Of a stretch of 64,000 nucleotides of DNA, positions 16,726-26,191 are shown piece by piece; position 1 is the stretch's first letter; every line of letters begins with the position of its first letter. The stretch covers positions 1 to 64,000 of the forward strand of contig DJXW01000034.1 of NCBI GenBank assembly GCA_002449845.1, read 5' to 3'. The notes under the pieces were generated by a model. It did not search any database and had not been told where the DNA came from. It saw only the letters and a program-made list of their open reading frames with translations. The position numbers and the translations under genes are program-made. Origin of the DNA: Prevotella sp. UBA6994 (GTDB lineage Bacteria; Bacteroidota; Bacteroidia; Bacteroidales; Bacteroidaceae).

Positions 16726-17054
16726 GTAAATAAATATGGTCTACAAGTGGCAGAATGAGTATGAACTGGGTCAATAAAGTTTTAAGCAAACTGGAATTTT
16801 ATACGTTTGTTAACAGAAATCTACCATCTATTAACAATAATTGCGCACTTTTGTCGGCTATTGTTGGGCTTCAGAGACATAAATCGTACTTTTACGGTAG
16901 AAATACGGTAGAAAAAAGAAAACAAATAGACTCGAATAACTTGAAATAAAAAACGTAAAGTGTTGAAATTCAGTAATGTGAAAGATGATAAATTGCTTCT
17001 ACTTTCTTTTTAAAGAGAGATGTAACATCTTGCATGTCAGTGAGTTACGGTCAT
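16714..17054. other. Intergenic region between the island and mnmE
   Basis: No gene supported. It holds the upstream part of the palindrome, the right 17-bp repeat at 16894-16910, and A/T-rich sequence up to the mnmE stop codon. Confidence 0.6.
16894..16910 (+). repeat. 17-bp direct repeat, right copy (candidate attachment site)
   Basis: Identical to 5672-5688 and in the same orientation. It lies about 145 bp from the mnmE stop codon and about 200 bp from the excisionase start, where an attachment site of the recombinase would be expected. Confidence 0.5.
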
Positions 17055-18419
17055 TCATTTGCCCACGCAAAAGTGGCTGAAGATATTGTTAAGCGTCTCT
17101 TGTGGAGTGATTTGTCCTTCCCCTGTGATCTCTGAGAGATTAGAGAGGACGAGGCGGAGGTCTTCGGCAATGAGGTCGGCTGGGATTTGGGATTCTAATC
17201 CATTGATAACGCGACAGATGTTGTCTTTAGCTTGCATCAAAGTATCGAAATGGCGGACGGAGGTGATGATGACATCGTTTTCCTTCACCTCTGGGATGTC
17301 TGCGGCAGAATAGATGGCTTGTTCCAAGGCATTGATGCCGATATCGTGCTTGCCACTAATGAAATAGGTGGGATTCATCCAAGGATGTTGCTCTGTTGGA
17401 GCAAGCTTGTCAACCTTATTCTGAACGGCAATAAGGGATTTCCCTTGAGTGAGATGTGTCATTTTCTGGATTTCGTCCTCAGATGGTTTCTTGTCGTTCA
17501 ACCAAATGACGATAGTGGCTTCTTTCAATTTCTTATATGAGCGTTCTATGCCCATCTGTTCTATCTCGTCTTGCGTGTCACGAAGACCCGCCGTGTCGAT
17601 GAAGCGGAACGTGATACCGTTGATTTGTGTAGTGTCTTCAATTACGTCACGGGTAGTACCGTGAATGTTAGAGACGATGGCTTTGTCATCGTGAATGAGG
17701 CGGTTGAGCAAGGTGCTCTTTCCCACGTTGGTATTGCCGATGATAGCCACGGGAATACCGTTTTTCAATGCTTGTCCCGTCTTGAAGGATTGAGCCAATG
17801 TGGTGATGCGTTTTTCGATGGTTTGCGATAGGTTCAGCAGTTGTGTACGGTCGGCAAACTCCAAATCCTCATGGTCAGAGAAGTCGAGTTCGAGCTCTAA
17901 GAGTGAAGTGAGTTCGAGCAGTTGCTCACGTAGCGTAGAAAGTTCTGATGAGAAATGACCTCTCAACTGACTCATTGCCATTTGGTGAGTAGCTTTGTTG
18001 GTAGATGCAATCAAGTCGGCAACAGCTTCGGCTTGCGACAAATCCATCTTTCCATTGAGGTAGGCACGCATGGTAAATTCTCCAGGGTTAGCCATGCGGC
18101 AACCATTGGCAACAAGAAGATTAAGTATTTGTTGGATAATGTATGTGGAACCGTGGCAAGAAATCTCCGCCGAGTCTTCACCCGTATAACTATGCGGAGC
18201 CTTGAACACCGACACCATTGCTTCGTCGATGATTTCTCTGCCATCGGTAATGTGAGTGAAGTGGATGGTGTTGGCAGGAGTGGTTGCGGCAATACTGCTA
18301 CAGACTGAACTAACTATTGGAAGGGTTTGGTTACCGCTTATGCGTATAATGGCAATTGCGCCCCCTGCCTGTGTGGCGAGGGCGCAAATGGTATCATTGT
18401 TTATAATGTCAGATGTCAT
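17055..18419 (-). CDS. mnmE: tRNA modification GTPase MnmE
   Basis: 454 aa, normal length. With MnmG it forms the aminomethyl group on wobble uridine 34 of tRNAs. The N-terminal folate-binding dimerisation domain is followed by the helical domain with an embedded G domain: G1 GNTNVGKS, the switch region around GTTRD, G3 DTAGLRD and G4 NKVD. The C-terminal CVGK matches the conserved CxGK motif. It appears complete and functional. The defence island ends beside its 3' end. Confidence 0.95.
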   Translation of the reverse strand: MTSDIINNDTICALATQAGGAIAIIRISGNQTLPIVSSVCSSIAATTPANTIHFTHITDGREIIDEAMVSVFKAPHSYTGEDSAEISCHGSTYIIQQILNLLVANGCRMANPGEFTMRAYLNGKMDLSQAEAVADLIASTNKATHQMAMSQLRGHFSSELSTLREQLLELTSLLELELDFSDHEDLEFADRTQLLNLSQTIEKRITTLAQSFKTGQALKNGIPVAIIGNTNVGKSTLLNRLIHDDKAIVSNIHGTTRDVIEDTTQINGITFRFIDTAGLRDTQDEIEQMGIERSYKKLKEATIVIWLNDKKPSEDEIQKMTHLTQGKSLIAVQNKVDKLAPTEQHPWMNPTYFISGKHDIGINALEQAIYSAADIPEVKENDVIITSVRHFDTLMQAKDNICRVINGLESQIPADLIAEDLRLVLSNLSEITGEGQITPQETLNNIFSHFCVGK

Positions 18420-18564
18420 GATTTGACGAACAATAGTGTTTTTACTGGAATAGATGTCGGAGCCTTCACGTAAGAGATGAAGATAAACACGAAGTGAACG
18501 AACAAAGATGCAACGATTAAAATCATTGAAGAAAATTCCATACTATTAAAATTATAGTAAAACG

Positions 18565-19434
18565 TCAGATTCTGTCAAGAACGATAGATATGAGAGAATC
18601 GATGGAATTCTTATATTCTGTATTCATCTTTTGCGCACGTCGGTTGGCTATTACCATGCAACAAGTCATGGCATGATGACCTAAGAGCGAAGCCAGTCCT
18701 GCCAATGCAGACGACTCCATTTCAAAGTTACAGATATGAAGTCCGTCGTATTCGAAGCTCTCTATCTTTTGGTTTTGTTCTGGGTCAGCCAGAGGAATGC
18801 GAAGAGTCCTGCCTTGTGGTCCATAGAATCCACCGCAAGAAATGGTATATCCTCGTACCATCTCGTTGCCTGCTATTCTGTCTATCAGTTGGGCATCCGC
18901 TTGTGCCACGTATGGTGCAGCATGTAGCGGGTTCCAATTCATGTGTCGTTTGAATGCCTCTTCCAGTTTGAGGTCACACACCTCATTCCTTCCCGCATAG
19001 AAATTAAGCAGTCCGTCAAAGCCAATGCTCTTCACGCTTGCCACGAAGGTACCTACGGGCGTATTGAGTTGCAATCCTCCGCACGTGCCTATGCGAACCA
19101 TTGTCAACGTACGATGTTCCTCTCGTTCGGTACGAGTCTCATAGTCGATGTTGGCAAGAGTGTCAAGTTCGTTCACCACGATGTCGATGTTGTCACATCC
19201 AATGCCGTGTGATTGTACGGTAATGCGCTTGCCTTGGTAATAGCCGGTTACGGTATGAAATTCCCTGCTTGCTACCTCGCATTCTATTTCGGAGAAGTGT
19301 GCCGCCACGGTACTTACTCTGGCAGGATCGCCTACAAGGATTACTTTGTCTGCCAGTTGTGAAGGCTTCAGGTGAAGGTGGAAACAACTTCCATCTTCGT
19401 TAATGATCAGTTCTGATTCAGGAAAATACTTCAT
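18565..19434 (-). CDS. Nucleoside phosphorylase (PNP/UDP family)
   Basis: About 289 aa from the ATG at 19434; a longer start at 19488 would overlap the preceding gene. The phosphate-binding start (VILVGDPARVS), the central RIGTCGGLQ glycine-rich loop and the NFEMESSALAGLASLLGH ribose-binding segment are typical of uridine phosphorylase-like enzymes that split nucleosides with phosphate for salvage. It is larger and more divergent than E. coli Udp, so base preference is open. It lies 145 bp upstream of mnmE on the same strand. Confidence 0.85.
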   Translation of the reverse strand: MKYFPESELIINEDGSCFHLHLKPSQLADKVILVGDPARVSTVAAHFSEIECEVASREFHTVTGYYQGKRITVQSHGIGCDNIDIVVNELDTLANIDYETRTEREEHRTLTMVRIGTCGGLQLNTPVGTFVASVKSIGFDGLLNFYAGRNEVCDLKLEEAFKRHMNWNPLHAAPYVAQADAQLIDRIAGNEMVRGYTISCGGFYGPQGRTLRIPLADPEQNQKIESFEYDGLHICNFEMESSALAGLASLLGHHAMTCCMVIANRRAQKMNTEYKNSIDSLISIVLDRI

Positions 19435-19447
19435 AATATCACAGTGT

Positions 19448-20557
19448 TTAGGTTCTTTTTGAATGATTGATAATAGCGTTTTCTGCATTTCGGATTTTCA
19501 TTTCCAAATCCTTCAAGTCTTTCTTTTGTTGTTGTATGTCGTGTTCCAATCGCAGAATGGGTTGGCGCAGTTCTGCTTTCTTTTGAGTATTGCCGTCGAT
19601 ATAGGCATTGCGCTGATTGTCAAGTCTTTGCTCGTTCAGCTGAACCATACCCTTCAGTTCTGCATATTGGCTGTAAAGTTTCTTTGCCGTAGGCGACAAG
19701 AACTCGTCGGCGTGATGATAAACTCGTTGGTCGTTGATGACAAAGTTCATCTCTCTTCCCCCTTGAGCTTGGGATGAACGTTCGGTCATAGCCTTCAATC
19801 GAGCCAATGCTTGTTTTCTGTTTCCAAACTCCCAAGTGTCTTTGATACTGTTGAGCTTGGCGTATTTCGTCAACTTGTCCTTGTCCACGCTTCCCTTGAA
19901 TCCTACTCGTGGGAATGTTGGCACAAAAGTATAGATACATACTTTCCCCTCTGGTTGATAGCGGTCGCTCACCAGCCACCCAAGAGAGTCCAGCTCGTCA
20001 AAAGCAATGAGATAGTCGTTAGCTGACGAGTTGAAAGGCAATCCATAATTTTCTGGCTTGTAGAACACACCTTCCTCACTGTCAAAAACCGTTGTGAAGA
20101 TGTCTAATCCTCCCATTGACCCTTCTCCACTTGCAGAGAAGAACAACGTGAATCCGTCAGCCATGAGAAAAGGATAATTGATATGACTGAAATCCTTGTC
20201 AAACTCTTTTATCAGTCTTGGCTCGCTCCATTCGCCTCCTAATCTGTCAATGGAGTAGAGTTGCGTACTTCGGGTGGTATCACCCAAAGCAAAGTAACAT
20301 CTGTCTCCTAATTCGTTGCGATAGAGAGCGCAGGGCACCTGTGTCTTTGTGTTGAAAAACTCATCGTAATACATGATCTTTCCTGATTCGGGATTCAGGG
20401 GGACCTTCTCAAGAAATCTTTCCTTGTCAACCACCACACTATCGATGAACATCACCTTTGCGGTAGATGGCAACAAGTCGTTAAAGATAGATTGGGCGTA
20501 CGTCTGTACTGAGACAAACAATGCCAAAATGGTAATGAATATTTTATATTTCTTCAT
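19448..20557 (-). CDS. Secreted PD40/TolB-like repeat protein with C-terminal coiled coil
   Basis: About 370 aa from the ATG at 20557 (MKKYKIF), which gives a clean signal peptide ending near QTYAQS; the -7 box at 20576-20583 excludes the longer start. Several WD40-like/PD40 strands are seen, including FFSASGEGSMGGLDIF, a motif found in Bacteroidota proteins that also carry OmpA-like domains, though none is present here. Residues from about 300 form a charged coiled coil (LRLEHDIQQQKKDLKDLEMKIR). Probably periplasmic; function unknown. Confidence 0.7.
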   Translation of the reverse strand: MKKYKIFITILALFVSVQTYAQSIFNDLLPSTAKVMFIDSVVVDKERFLEKVPLNPESGKIMYYDEFFNTKTQVPCALYRNELGDRCYFALGDTTRSTQLYSIDRLGGEWSEPRLIKEFDKDFSHINYPFLMADGFTLFFSASGEGSMGGLDIFTTVFDSEEGVFYKPENYGLPFNSSANDYLIAFDELDSLGWLVSDRYQPEGKVCIYTFVPTFPRVGFKGSVDKDKLTKYAKLNSIKDTWEFGNRKQALARLKAMTERSSQAQGGREMNFVINDQRVYHHADEFLSPTAKKLYSQYAELKGMVQLNEQRLDNQRNAYIDGNTQKKAELRQPILRLEHDIQQQKKDLKDLEMKIRNAENAIINHSKRT

Positions 20558-20575
20558 GGTTCTTAAATTGATAAA

Positions 20576-20583
20576 CAAAAATA
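20576..20583 (-). promoter_or_regulatory. -7 promoter box of the PD40-like gene
   Basis: Minus strand TATTTTTG, exact TAnnTTTG match, about 19 bp upstream of the start codon. Confidence 0.55.
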
Positions 20584-20924
20584 CTCATTTTTTTTGAGAA
20601 TACATCATTTTCCATCAAGAATTTAGTTTTTTTATGAGAGCGAGCAGATTCTTGCCAACTAAAAAGGAAATAAATCATATAGATGTTGGCACAATGACGC
20701 TGAAAGCGTTATCGCCCTTTAACCTCGGTTATTGAGCGAAGACCGCGCTGCGGTCTCTTACAACAAATATGTGCCATTTGCTATATTATATTGCCAAAAA
20801 GAATGTAGCTTACTTGAATAATTATATGAAATATCCGTACAATGTTTTTTCGTTGAAAAACGTAAATTAGATATTTAGAAATGTAAAACAATGCTTTTTC
20901 GACGTGAAATTACTCCTTTTTTCT

Positions 20925-21010
20925 CGTAACTATATATTTTACGACCATAACTATATGAGTTATGAGTGTAACTATATATGTTAGTGGGCTAAAATAATAT
21001 GTTATGTAGG
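20925..21010 (+). repeat. Dispersed intergenic repeat with TAACTATATATGTTA units, copy 1
   Basis: Contains variants of TAACTATATATGTTA and ATGAGTTATGAG. About 70 bp align, with few differences, to the reverse complement of 37186-37260. The units are near-palindromic and A/T-rich. Confidence 0.6.
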
Positions 21011-21117
21011 CACAAAAACGTCGTTTTTTCTGCATAATTACCCGATTGTTAATGTATAAATATACGGGTGTGTTTGTAACGTATTAACAATCAGAATGTT
21101 ATTGAAACAGTAAAAAA

Positions 21118-21175
21118 TGGGCTATTTTTCGACTGACTATTATGTTGATGGGAAAAATCACATTCTGAATAGCCC
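21118..21175. terminator. Hairpin with GGGCTATT / AATAGCCC arms
   Basis: An 8-bp stem (21118-21125 / 21168-21175) flanked by an A-run on the left and a T-run on the right, so it could stop transcription in both directions. Confidence 0.5.
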
Positions 21176-21232
21176 TTTTTATTACTTTTTGTTTACAAAT
21201 AGAACTGAAGAACGTGACGTGATAAAAAGAAA

Positions 21233-21265
21233 GAACCTGCATACGAGAGTGATGTATGCAGGTTC
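21233..21265 (-). terminator. Terminator of the C10 protease gene
   Basis: Perfect 12-bp stem GAACCTGCATAC / GTATGCAGGTTC, 11 bp past the stop codon on the minus strand, followed by a T-rich stretch. Confidence 0.8.
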
Positions 21266-21275
21266 ATTGGGAGGT

Positions 21276-24200
21276 TTATCTTCTGATTACTTTCTTTCCG
21301 TTGATGATGTAAATTCCCTTTTGTAGAGTCTGGTAGTTTTGTTGTTCTTGGTCAGCACGTATTTTTCTTCCTTGCAGGTCATAGATGGTTGCTTTTCCTT
21401 TCTCGTCCGCCATAATGTCTTGAATGGCATTGGGATTATCTATGACGGTCAGCGTACCGTTCATGTATTTGAAGATGTAGTTCTGCGCTTCTGCACCAGA
21501 TATACGGATTTCATATTCTCCGACAGGACTTGTAGGTGTTGCGTCGCACTCAAAAGTAGGTTCTTTTGTCAACACTTCACTTGCCTCTTCCTTGTTTCTG
21601 AAGGTACGATAGGTTGCCTTGAATACGGGGTTAGGCTCTCCGTAATAGCGCGTGTACGATTGAGCCGTAGCCGTTACGGAATAAGGAGTGACGGTCATGA
21701 TGGCAGGGATGTATTTCGCTCCAAAAGTAGTAATCGTCCCAGAAGAAACCTCTATCGGATATGTTCCTACGGGAGAGTATTCATCGGCATTGCATTCCAC
21801 GTTCGGAACGCCGTTAATAGGTGCACCTTCCACCGAATATTTCAAGTTCGCATTCTTGCGACCATACACCCTGCTGTCGTCTGCACATTGCACAACGGGA
21901 ATCCCCGTGTATTCCTTGATGGTGAATCTCTTCCAGAAACTATCGTTCTGGTAGGTCTCAACAGCTTCTTTCGGCACGAATATGGTAGCGCTGCTGAGCA
22001 ATCCACAGCCAATAGCTTCTATCTCTTGTGGATTGGGATTGAGTACTGCCACATACTTCAGTTTTGTGCATGAAGAGAAAGCGTTTGTTCCAATCTTCTT
22101 GATGTTTTCAGGAATATAGATAGAAACGATGTTGGTACAGTTGTTAAAGGCTTTGTCGGGAATGGATTGCAAAGACGTGAAGTATTGTAGTTCGTCGAAA
22201 CTTGCCATATTCGTATTTTGGAAATAGTTACCAATATCCTTAATACTTGACACTTCATCGATACTTATTTCATCGTCCATATTCTCGTCCCATTTGTTTA
22301 CGCATTTAATCTTGATGTCATTGTCGTTGAATGTGATGTATTTCATTTTCTTGCGGACGGATACGATGGCATTGATGATTTCTTCGTCCGTGCTATTGAT
22401 GTTGTCATACACGGCTTGTTCTTCTATCACGTCAATATCCTTTTCATGGGCAATCTTGAGTAATCCTTTCAGCTCGCGGTAACGGTCAAAAGCCTTTTCT
22501 ATTGCCTCATAGTCAGACACCTTGATGAATGCCCATTGGCAACTACTCTCGTTATCATGATATGGAACATCCCAGAAGATGGCACTCGTTTGGAAACCTT
22601 CATATCCATAGTCTACTGGATGGTTGGGATTTATACCCATATATTGGTCTGCCACATAGTAATTATTTGTCGTTGGAACCTGGAATGTATATTTGTTGTC
22701 GCCAACAGATTCTACGTGCCAATATGCATCAGGAGAAAGAATGCCGTCAACGAAGCAAGTCCTTATACCGACGCCAACATATTGGTCAGAGACGGTGCGG
22801 AACAAGATATGATTATCATATCCCGTTTGGTCAGAATAGAGATAGTAACAATCCTTTTCCATGCTGTTGTTTCGCTTGAGTTGGAATCTCATCTTTGTAG
22901 AACTCGCAACGGCTTGTGTACCATACGCTTCACCCTTGGTTAAGAACTTTCTTGAACCGACTTGGTAAATATATACCCATTCATCGGTTTGTAATGGACA
23001 GAATGCGGGTGTTTTCTTTGTACGCATTTCCTCAATTTTGCCAAACTCCTTCCATACGGGAGCGTTTGCATATTGTTCCTTGGAACCTACAGGAACGAAA
23101 AGGGTTGCATCTTGCAGGATTACGCCTTCAAAGATATTATCACCCAAAGTGATGGTGGATGGGTCAGGGGTGGCAATGCTGAATGTGCGCAATGATGAAC
23201 AACCAGCAAAACAGTATCCACCAATGGCACTAACTTGTTCTGGCAATTCGATTTCTTTGAGAGAAACACAATCGCTGAACACCGCATCATCCAAAGTTGA
23301 GATGGTGCTTGGCAATTGAATGGAAGCGAGATATTGGCACTGACTGAAAAATGAAGAGTATATGGAGCTTATACCTGTGAAGTATTGAAATTCATCAAAA
23401 GAGGCAATTGTACTATTGAAAAATTGACTGCCGAGATACTGTCTATTCTTTGCTTCACTGATGCTTACCTCCCCATCCTTGTTGGTGTCCCATCTCTTTG
23501 GAGCCATTTTACGTAGATGTTCATCTGCAAAATGGATGAAGTCCAGTTTCTTACGGAGAGACTTTTGTGCTTTTTGCAATTCAGCCAAATCGCTGTCCAT
23601 ATTGTCATAGATAGCTTGTTCCTTTTCATGATTCACATTTCTTGCCTTGGCAATGCTAAGAAGGTTTTCCAGTTGCTGGGCAGCAAAAAAGTTGTCATGT
23701 GCTTCCCCAATTTCAATGAATGCCCAATGACAATTTTCTGGATTGGTGTTGTATGGCACATTGCTGTTAACCTCGTCGGTTGCTGTTCCTTGTTGTTCCA
23801 TTTCGTTGAATCCTACTCCAAAATACTTGTCTTTTTCATAGTCTTCTAATTCCTTCGGTATCTGAATGGTATATTGGCTGTTGCCCATGGATTCAAAGTG
23901 CCATATCGCTGACGGGGTTTCAACAGGTATAAGGAACAAATCTTCCCACGAGTTTCCTTCAGAATCGGAACTTGTTGTTCGACAAACACGACCAGGATTA
24001 TCGTTCGCATCTTCGGTGTACATATAGTAGTTGTCTGGTCCAAATTCCTCGTCTTTATAGATTGTAAACTCCACGGGGGTATTACTAACGGCAAGGTTAT
24101 AAGAGCTATCTTCGCCAAGATATTTGCCCGTACCTACATTATATATATAATAACGATGTCCGTCAGCTACAGAAGCGAATTCTTCTTTCGGTAGTTGGCG

Positions 24201-25994
24201 GTATCCATTGATTGTACCGAATTCTTTCCATTGGTTTGCTTGTGAGAACAAAGCCTTTCCGTCTTTTGGCACAAATAAGGTGGCATTGGCAAGATTCATT
24301 CCCTCAAACACCCCGTTACCCATGCTGATGTCGGCGGGATTGTTGGTATTGACGGTAACGGTTGTCACGTTCACGCAATTGCGGAATGCCTGACTTCCGA
24401 TAGAAGTGATACTATTTGGAATGTCTAAAGAGGTGAAGTTGGTGCAGTTCTCAAACGTATTGGGATGTATGGTAGTAATTGATGGAGGAATCGTAATGTC
24501 TTCAAGGAGGTAACAATTTTGAAAAGCCTCTTTGCCGATGGATGTTACAGAAGAGGGAATCAGCAATGAATTAATGTCGCAGTCCTTGAAAGCACGCTCA
24601 CCGATGGTTTCTATCTGATTTGGTAGAACGATGTCGTATAGATTTTTGCAACCGTTGAAAGCATCGTTTGGGATAGCTCTTATTCCCGTGAAATAGCGTA
24701 GAATGTCAAGTTGGTAGATAGGCTGTCCCTTGAAAACTGTCCCTATGTCTTCCACGAGCGCAGCTTCCTCGAAGCTCAGTTCGCCATCATTGTTCTTGTC
24801 CCAGTTGTTGACGCATAATTCTTTGACACTTGATTCATAAAAATTGATATTCTTTTCCATATAGTTATCAGGCTCGATACCTATCACGGCATCAACACCC
24901 TCTTTGTAGGGATCGCTACCACCGGGTGCCAGGTTGGTCAGGAGGAAGTAGCTGTCGTTAGAACCTCCCCATCCCCAATTGATGTGATAGTATCCGTTGC
25001 CGTCATATCCATCGCATACGAAAGCATGACCTCCGCCAGAATTGCCTCCCCCCATATATACGGGCCTTCTGTTGGCAAGTTCTTCGTATATCAGCTCATC
25101 CCATTGTTCCGCAGTGTAATAATACTCCAACTCTTCTCTTGCCGATGACTTATATCCGAAATATTTGATCAAGGCTTCGGGTACCTTAGATGAATATGCA
25201 CCAGAACTGGAAGCGGAATAGTCCATCTCTACTGATACACCACAGTAAAGCATAAGATCGGCAACAGCGTTTTGGTTGATAAATGGCTCATTCCCGCCAT
25301 AATTTTCCAGCATGTTGTCCCAGTCAATCTTGCTTCCTTTAGGAATGCCATTAACGTGTAATTGACCGTAGATGGAGACCGTCGGAGCATCATAGGCAGG
25401 TATTTCTTCTAATGTTTTGTCGGTTGATTTATCACGATGGTAGTACATGATTTGAGCCATGGCAGTGGCTACACATCCCGTCACTGAACGTCCCTCTGAG
25501 AAAAAGAAGGGGCATTTGTTGTTGTAAGGAGCAGATTGGTTCCATGTCGTCCATACGAGCATGGGGATTCTCGGATGCTTCTTGACGTTGGCAAAAGAAA
25601 TTGCCAAACGGGGATTGTTCTGAATGGCCTTGATTTGCTTCTCATATCTACCCAACCAACTTTTCATGTTGTCGGGAATCTTCGTATAGTCGAAGCTGCC
25701 CTTTTCGCAATAGCCAAGCACAGGGATGGTCTTGTCATCTCCAGAAACGATGATATATCCCTCGTCGTTCTCACAGTTGAACACGTAGTATGCATCAGTT
25801 TCGTTTTGTTGGGTTGTGTCCTTCTTTGGGGCTAACTTGGCTCGGTCGCTAACAGCCACGAGACGTTTTGTCACATTCATTTCCTTTTGGAATCGGATGG
25901 CTTGCTGTAATGCTTGTTGACGGGTGATAGGTTCACCATGGCTCAGCATCCATATCATACAGAAACACGTCAACATGAGAATTCTTTTGTTCAT
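21276..25994 (-). CDS. Large secreted C10 (streptopain-like) cysteine protease with BspA-type repeats
   Basis: 1572 aa. Signal peptide in the first 20 residues, then a SpeB-like propeptide and a C10 peptidase with catalytic C174 (VTGCVATAMAQ) and H323 (GGGHAFVCDGY), plus the conserved NWGWGG. After it, a module recurs about three times: an EF-hand/dockerin-like calcium loop (DKNNDGELS, DTNKDGEVS, DENMDDEIS), LRR_5 repeats of the BspA type, and beta-trefoil-like stretches (YIYNVGTGKYL, YIYQVGSRKFL). Two MBG-like beta repeats precede a C-terminal tail IYDLQGRKI ... KGIYIINGKK, probably a type IX secretion sorting signal. Expected at the cell surface or secreted, acting on host or food protein. 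Confidence 0.9.
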   Translation of the reverse strand: MNKRILMLTCFCMIWMLSHGEPITRQQALQQAIRFQKEMNVTKRLVAVSDRAKLAPKKDTTQQNETDAYYVFNCENDEGYIIVSGDDKTIPVLGYCEKGSFDYTKIPDNMKSWLGRYEKQIKAIQNNPRLAISFANVKKHPRIPMLVWTTWNQSAPYNNKCPFFFSEGRSVTGCVATAMAQIMYYHRDKSTDKTLEEIPAYDAPTVSIYGQLHVNGIPKGSKIDWDNMLENYGGNEPFINQNAVADLMLYCGVSVEMDYSASSSGAYSSKVPEALIKYFGYKSSAREELEYYYTAEQWDELIYEELANRRPVYMGGGNSGGGHAFVCDGYDGNGYYHINWGWGGSNDSYFLLTNLAPGGSDPYKEGVDAVIGIEPDNYMEKNINFYESSVKELCVNNWDKNNDGELSFEEAALVEDIGTVFKGQPIYQLDILRYFTGIRAIPNDAFNGCKNLYDIVLPNQIETIGERAFKDCDINSLLIPSSVTSIGKEAFQNCYLLEDITIPPSITTIHPNTFENCTNFTSLDIPNSITSIGSQAFRNCVNVTTVTVNTNNPADISMGNGVFEGMNLANATLFVPKDGKALFSQANQWKEFGTINGYRQLPKEEFASVADGHRYYIYNVGTGKYLGEDSSYNLAVSNTPVEFTIYKDEEFGPDNYYMYTEDANDNPGRVCRTTSSDSEGNSWEDLFLIPVETPSAIWHFESMGNSQYTIQIPKELEDYEKDKYFGVGFNEMEQQGTATDEVNSNVPYNTNPENCHWAFIEIGEAHDNFFAAQQLENLLSIAKARNVNHEKEQAIYDNMDSDLAELQKAQKSLRKKLDFIHFADEHLRKMAPKRWDTNKDGEVSISEAKNRQYLGSQFFNSTIASFDEFQYFTGISSIYSSFFSQCQYLASIQLPSTISTLDDAVFSDCVSLKEIELPEQVSAIGGYCFAGCSSLRTFSIATPDPSTITLGDNIFEGVILQDATLFVPVGSKEQYANAPVWKEFGKIEEMRTKKTPAFCPLQTDEWVYIYQVGSRKFLTKGEAYGTQAVASSTKMRFQLKRNNSMEKDCYYLYSDQTGYDNHILFRTVSDQYVGVGIRTCFVDGILSPDAYWHVESVGDNKYTFQVPTTNNYYVADQYMGINPNHPVDYGYEGFQTSAIFWDVPYHDNESSCQWAFIKVSDYEAIEKAFDRYRELKGLLKIAHEKDIDVIEEQAVYDNINSTDEEIINAIVSVRKKMKYITFNDNDIKIKCVNKWDENMDDEISIDEVSSIKDIGNYFQNTNMASFDELQYFTSLQSIPDKAFNNCTNIVSIYIPENIKKIGTNAFSSCTKLKYVAVLNPNPQEIEAIGCGLLSSATIFVPKEAVETYQNDSFWKRFTIKEYTGIPVVQCADDSRVYGRKNANLKYSVEGAPINGVPNVECNADEYSPVGTYPIEVSSGTITTFGAKYIPAIMTVTPYSVTATAQSYTRYYGEPNPVFKATYRTFRNKEEASEVLTKEPTFECDATPTSPVGEYEIRISGAEAQNYIFKYMNGTLTVIDNPNAIQDIMADEKGKATIYDLQGRKIRADQEQQNYQTLQKGIYIINGKKVIRR

Positions 25995-26021
25995 ATAATT
26001 TAGGTTTTAGAGTTATTTTTG

Positions 26022-26029
26022 CAAAAATA
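26022..26029 (-). promoter_or_regulatory. -7 promoter box of the C10 protease gene
   Basis: Minus strand TATTTTTG, exact TAnnTTTG match, 28 bp upstream of the start codon. Confidence 0.55.
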
Positions 26030-26159
26030 AACTTTTTTTATCTTGTTTCATGCTGTTTTTTCCCTATAATTGAGGTGGGAAATTCCTATTTAAATTAGGC
26101 ATTTCCCTATTTTTATAAAAAAATACCATAATAATTCTTTTTTTTCTACTGAAAATAAG

Positions 26160-26167
26160 TATTTTTG
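26160..26167 (+). promoter_or_regulatory. -7 promoter box of the PAP2 phosphatase gene
   Basis: TATTTTTG, exact TAnnTTTG match, 24 bp before the ATG at 26192. Confidence 0.55.
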
Positions 26168-26191
26168 CAATACATTTAATTTATCAAGATT

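Larger units (their letters stand above)
20558..21275. other. Long intergenic region with hairpins and a dispersed repeat
   Basis: No gene supported in about 700 bp. It holds a perfect 7-bp GC-rich hairpin AGACCGC/GCGGTCT at 20740-20756, the repeat block at 20925-21010, and two strong hairpins before the protease stop codon. Confidence 0.6.

Noticed and set aside
16755..16949. 64-codon ORF overlapping the right repeat
   Set aside because: Low-complexity translation with no motif, lying in the promoter side of the recombinase operon.
17059..18308. Antisense ORFs over mnmE
   Set aside because: They are shadows of the real gene in opposite frames, without domain signals.
19435..19488. Longer N-terminus of the nucleoside phosphorylase
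   Set aside because: It would overlap the preceding gene and lacks family similarity; the ATG at 19434 fits better.
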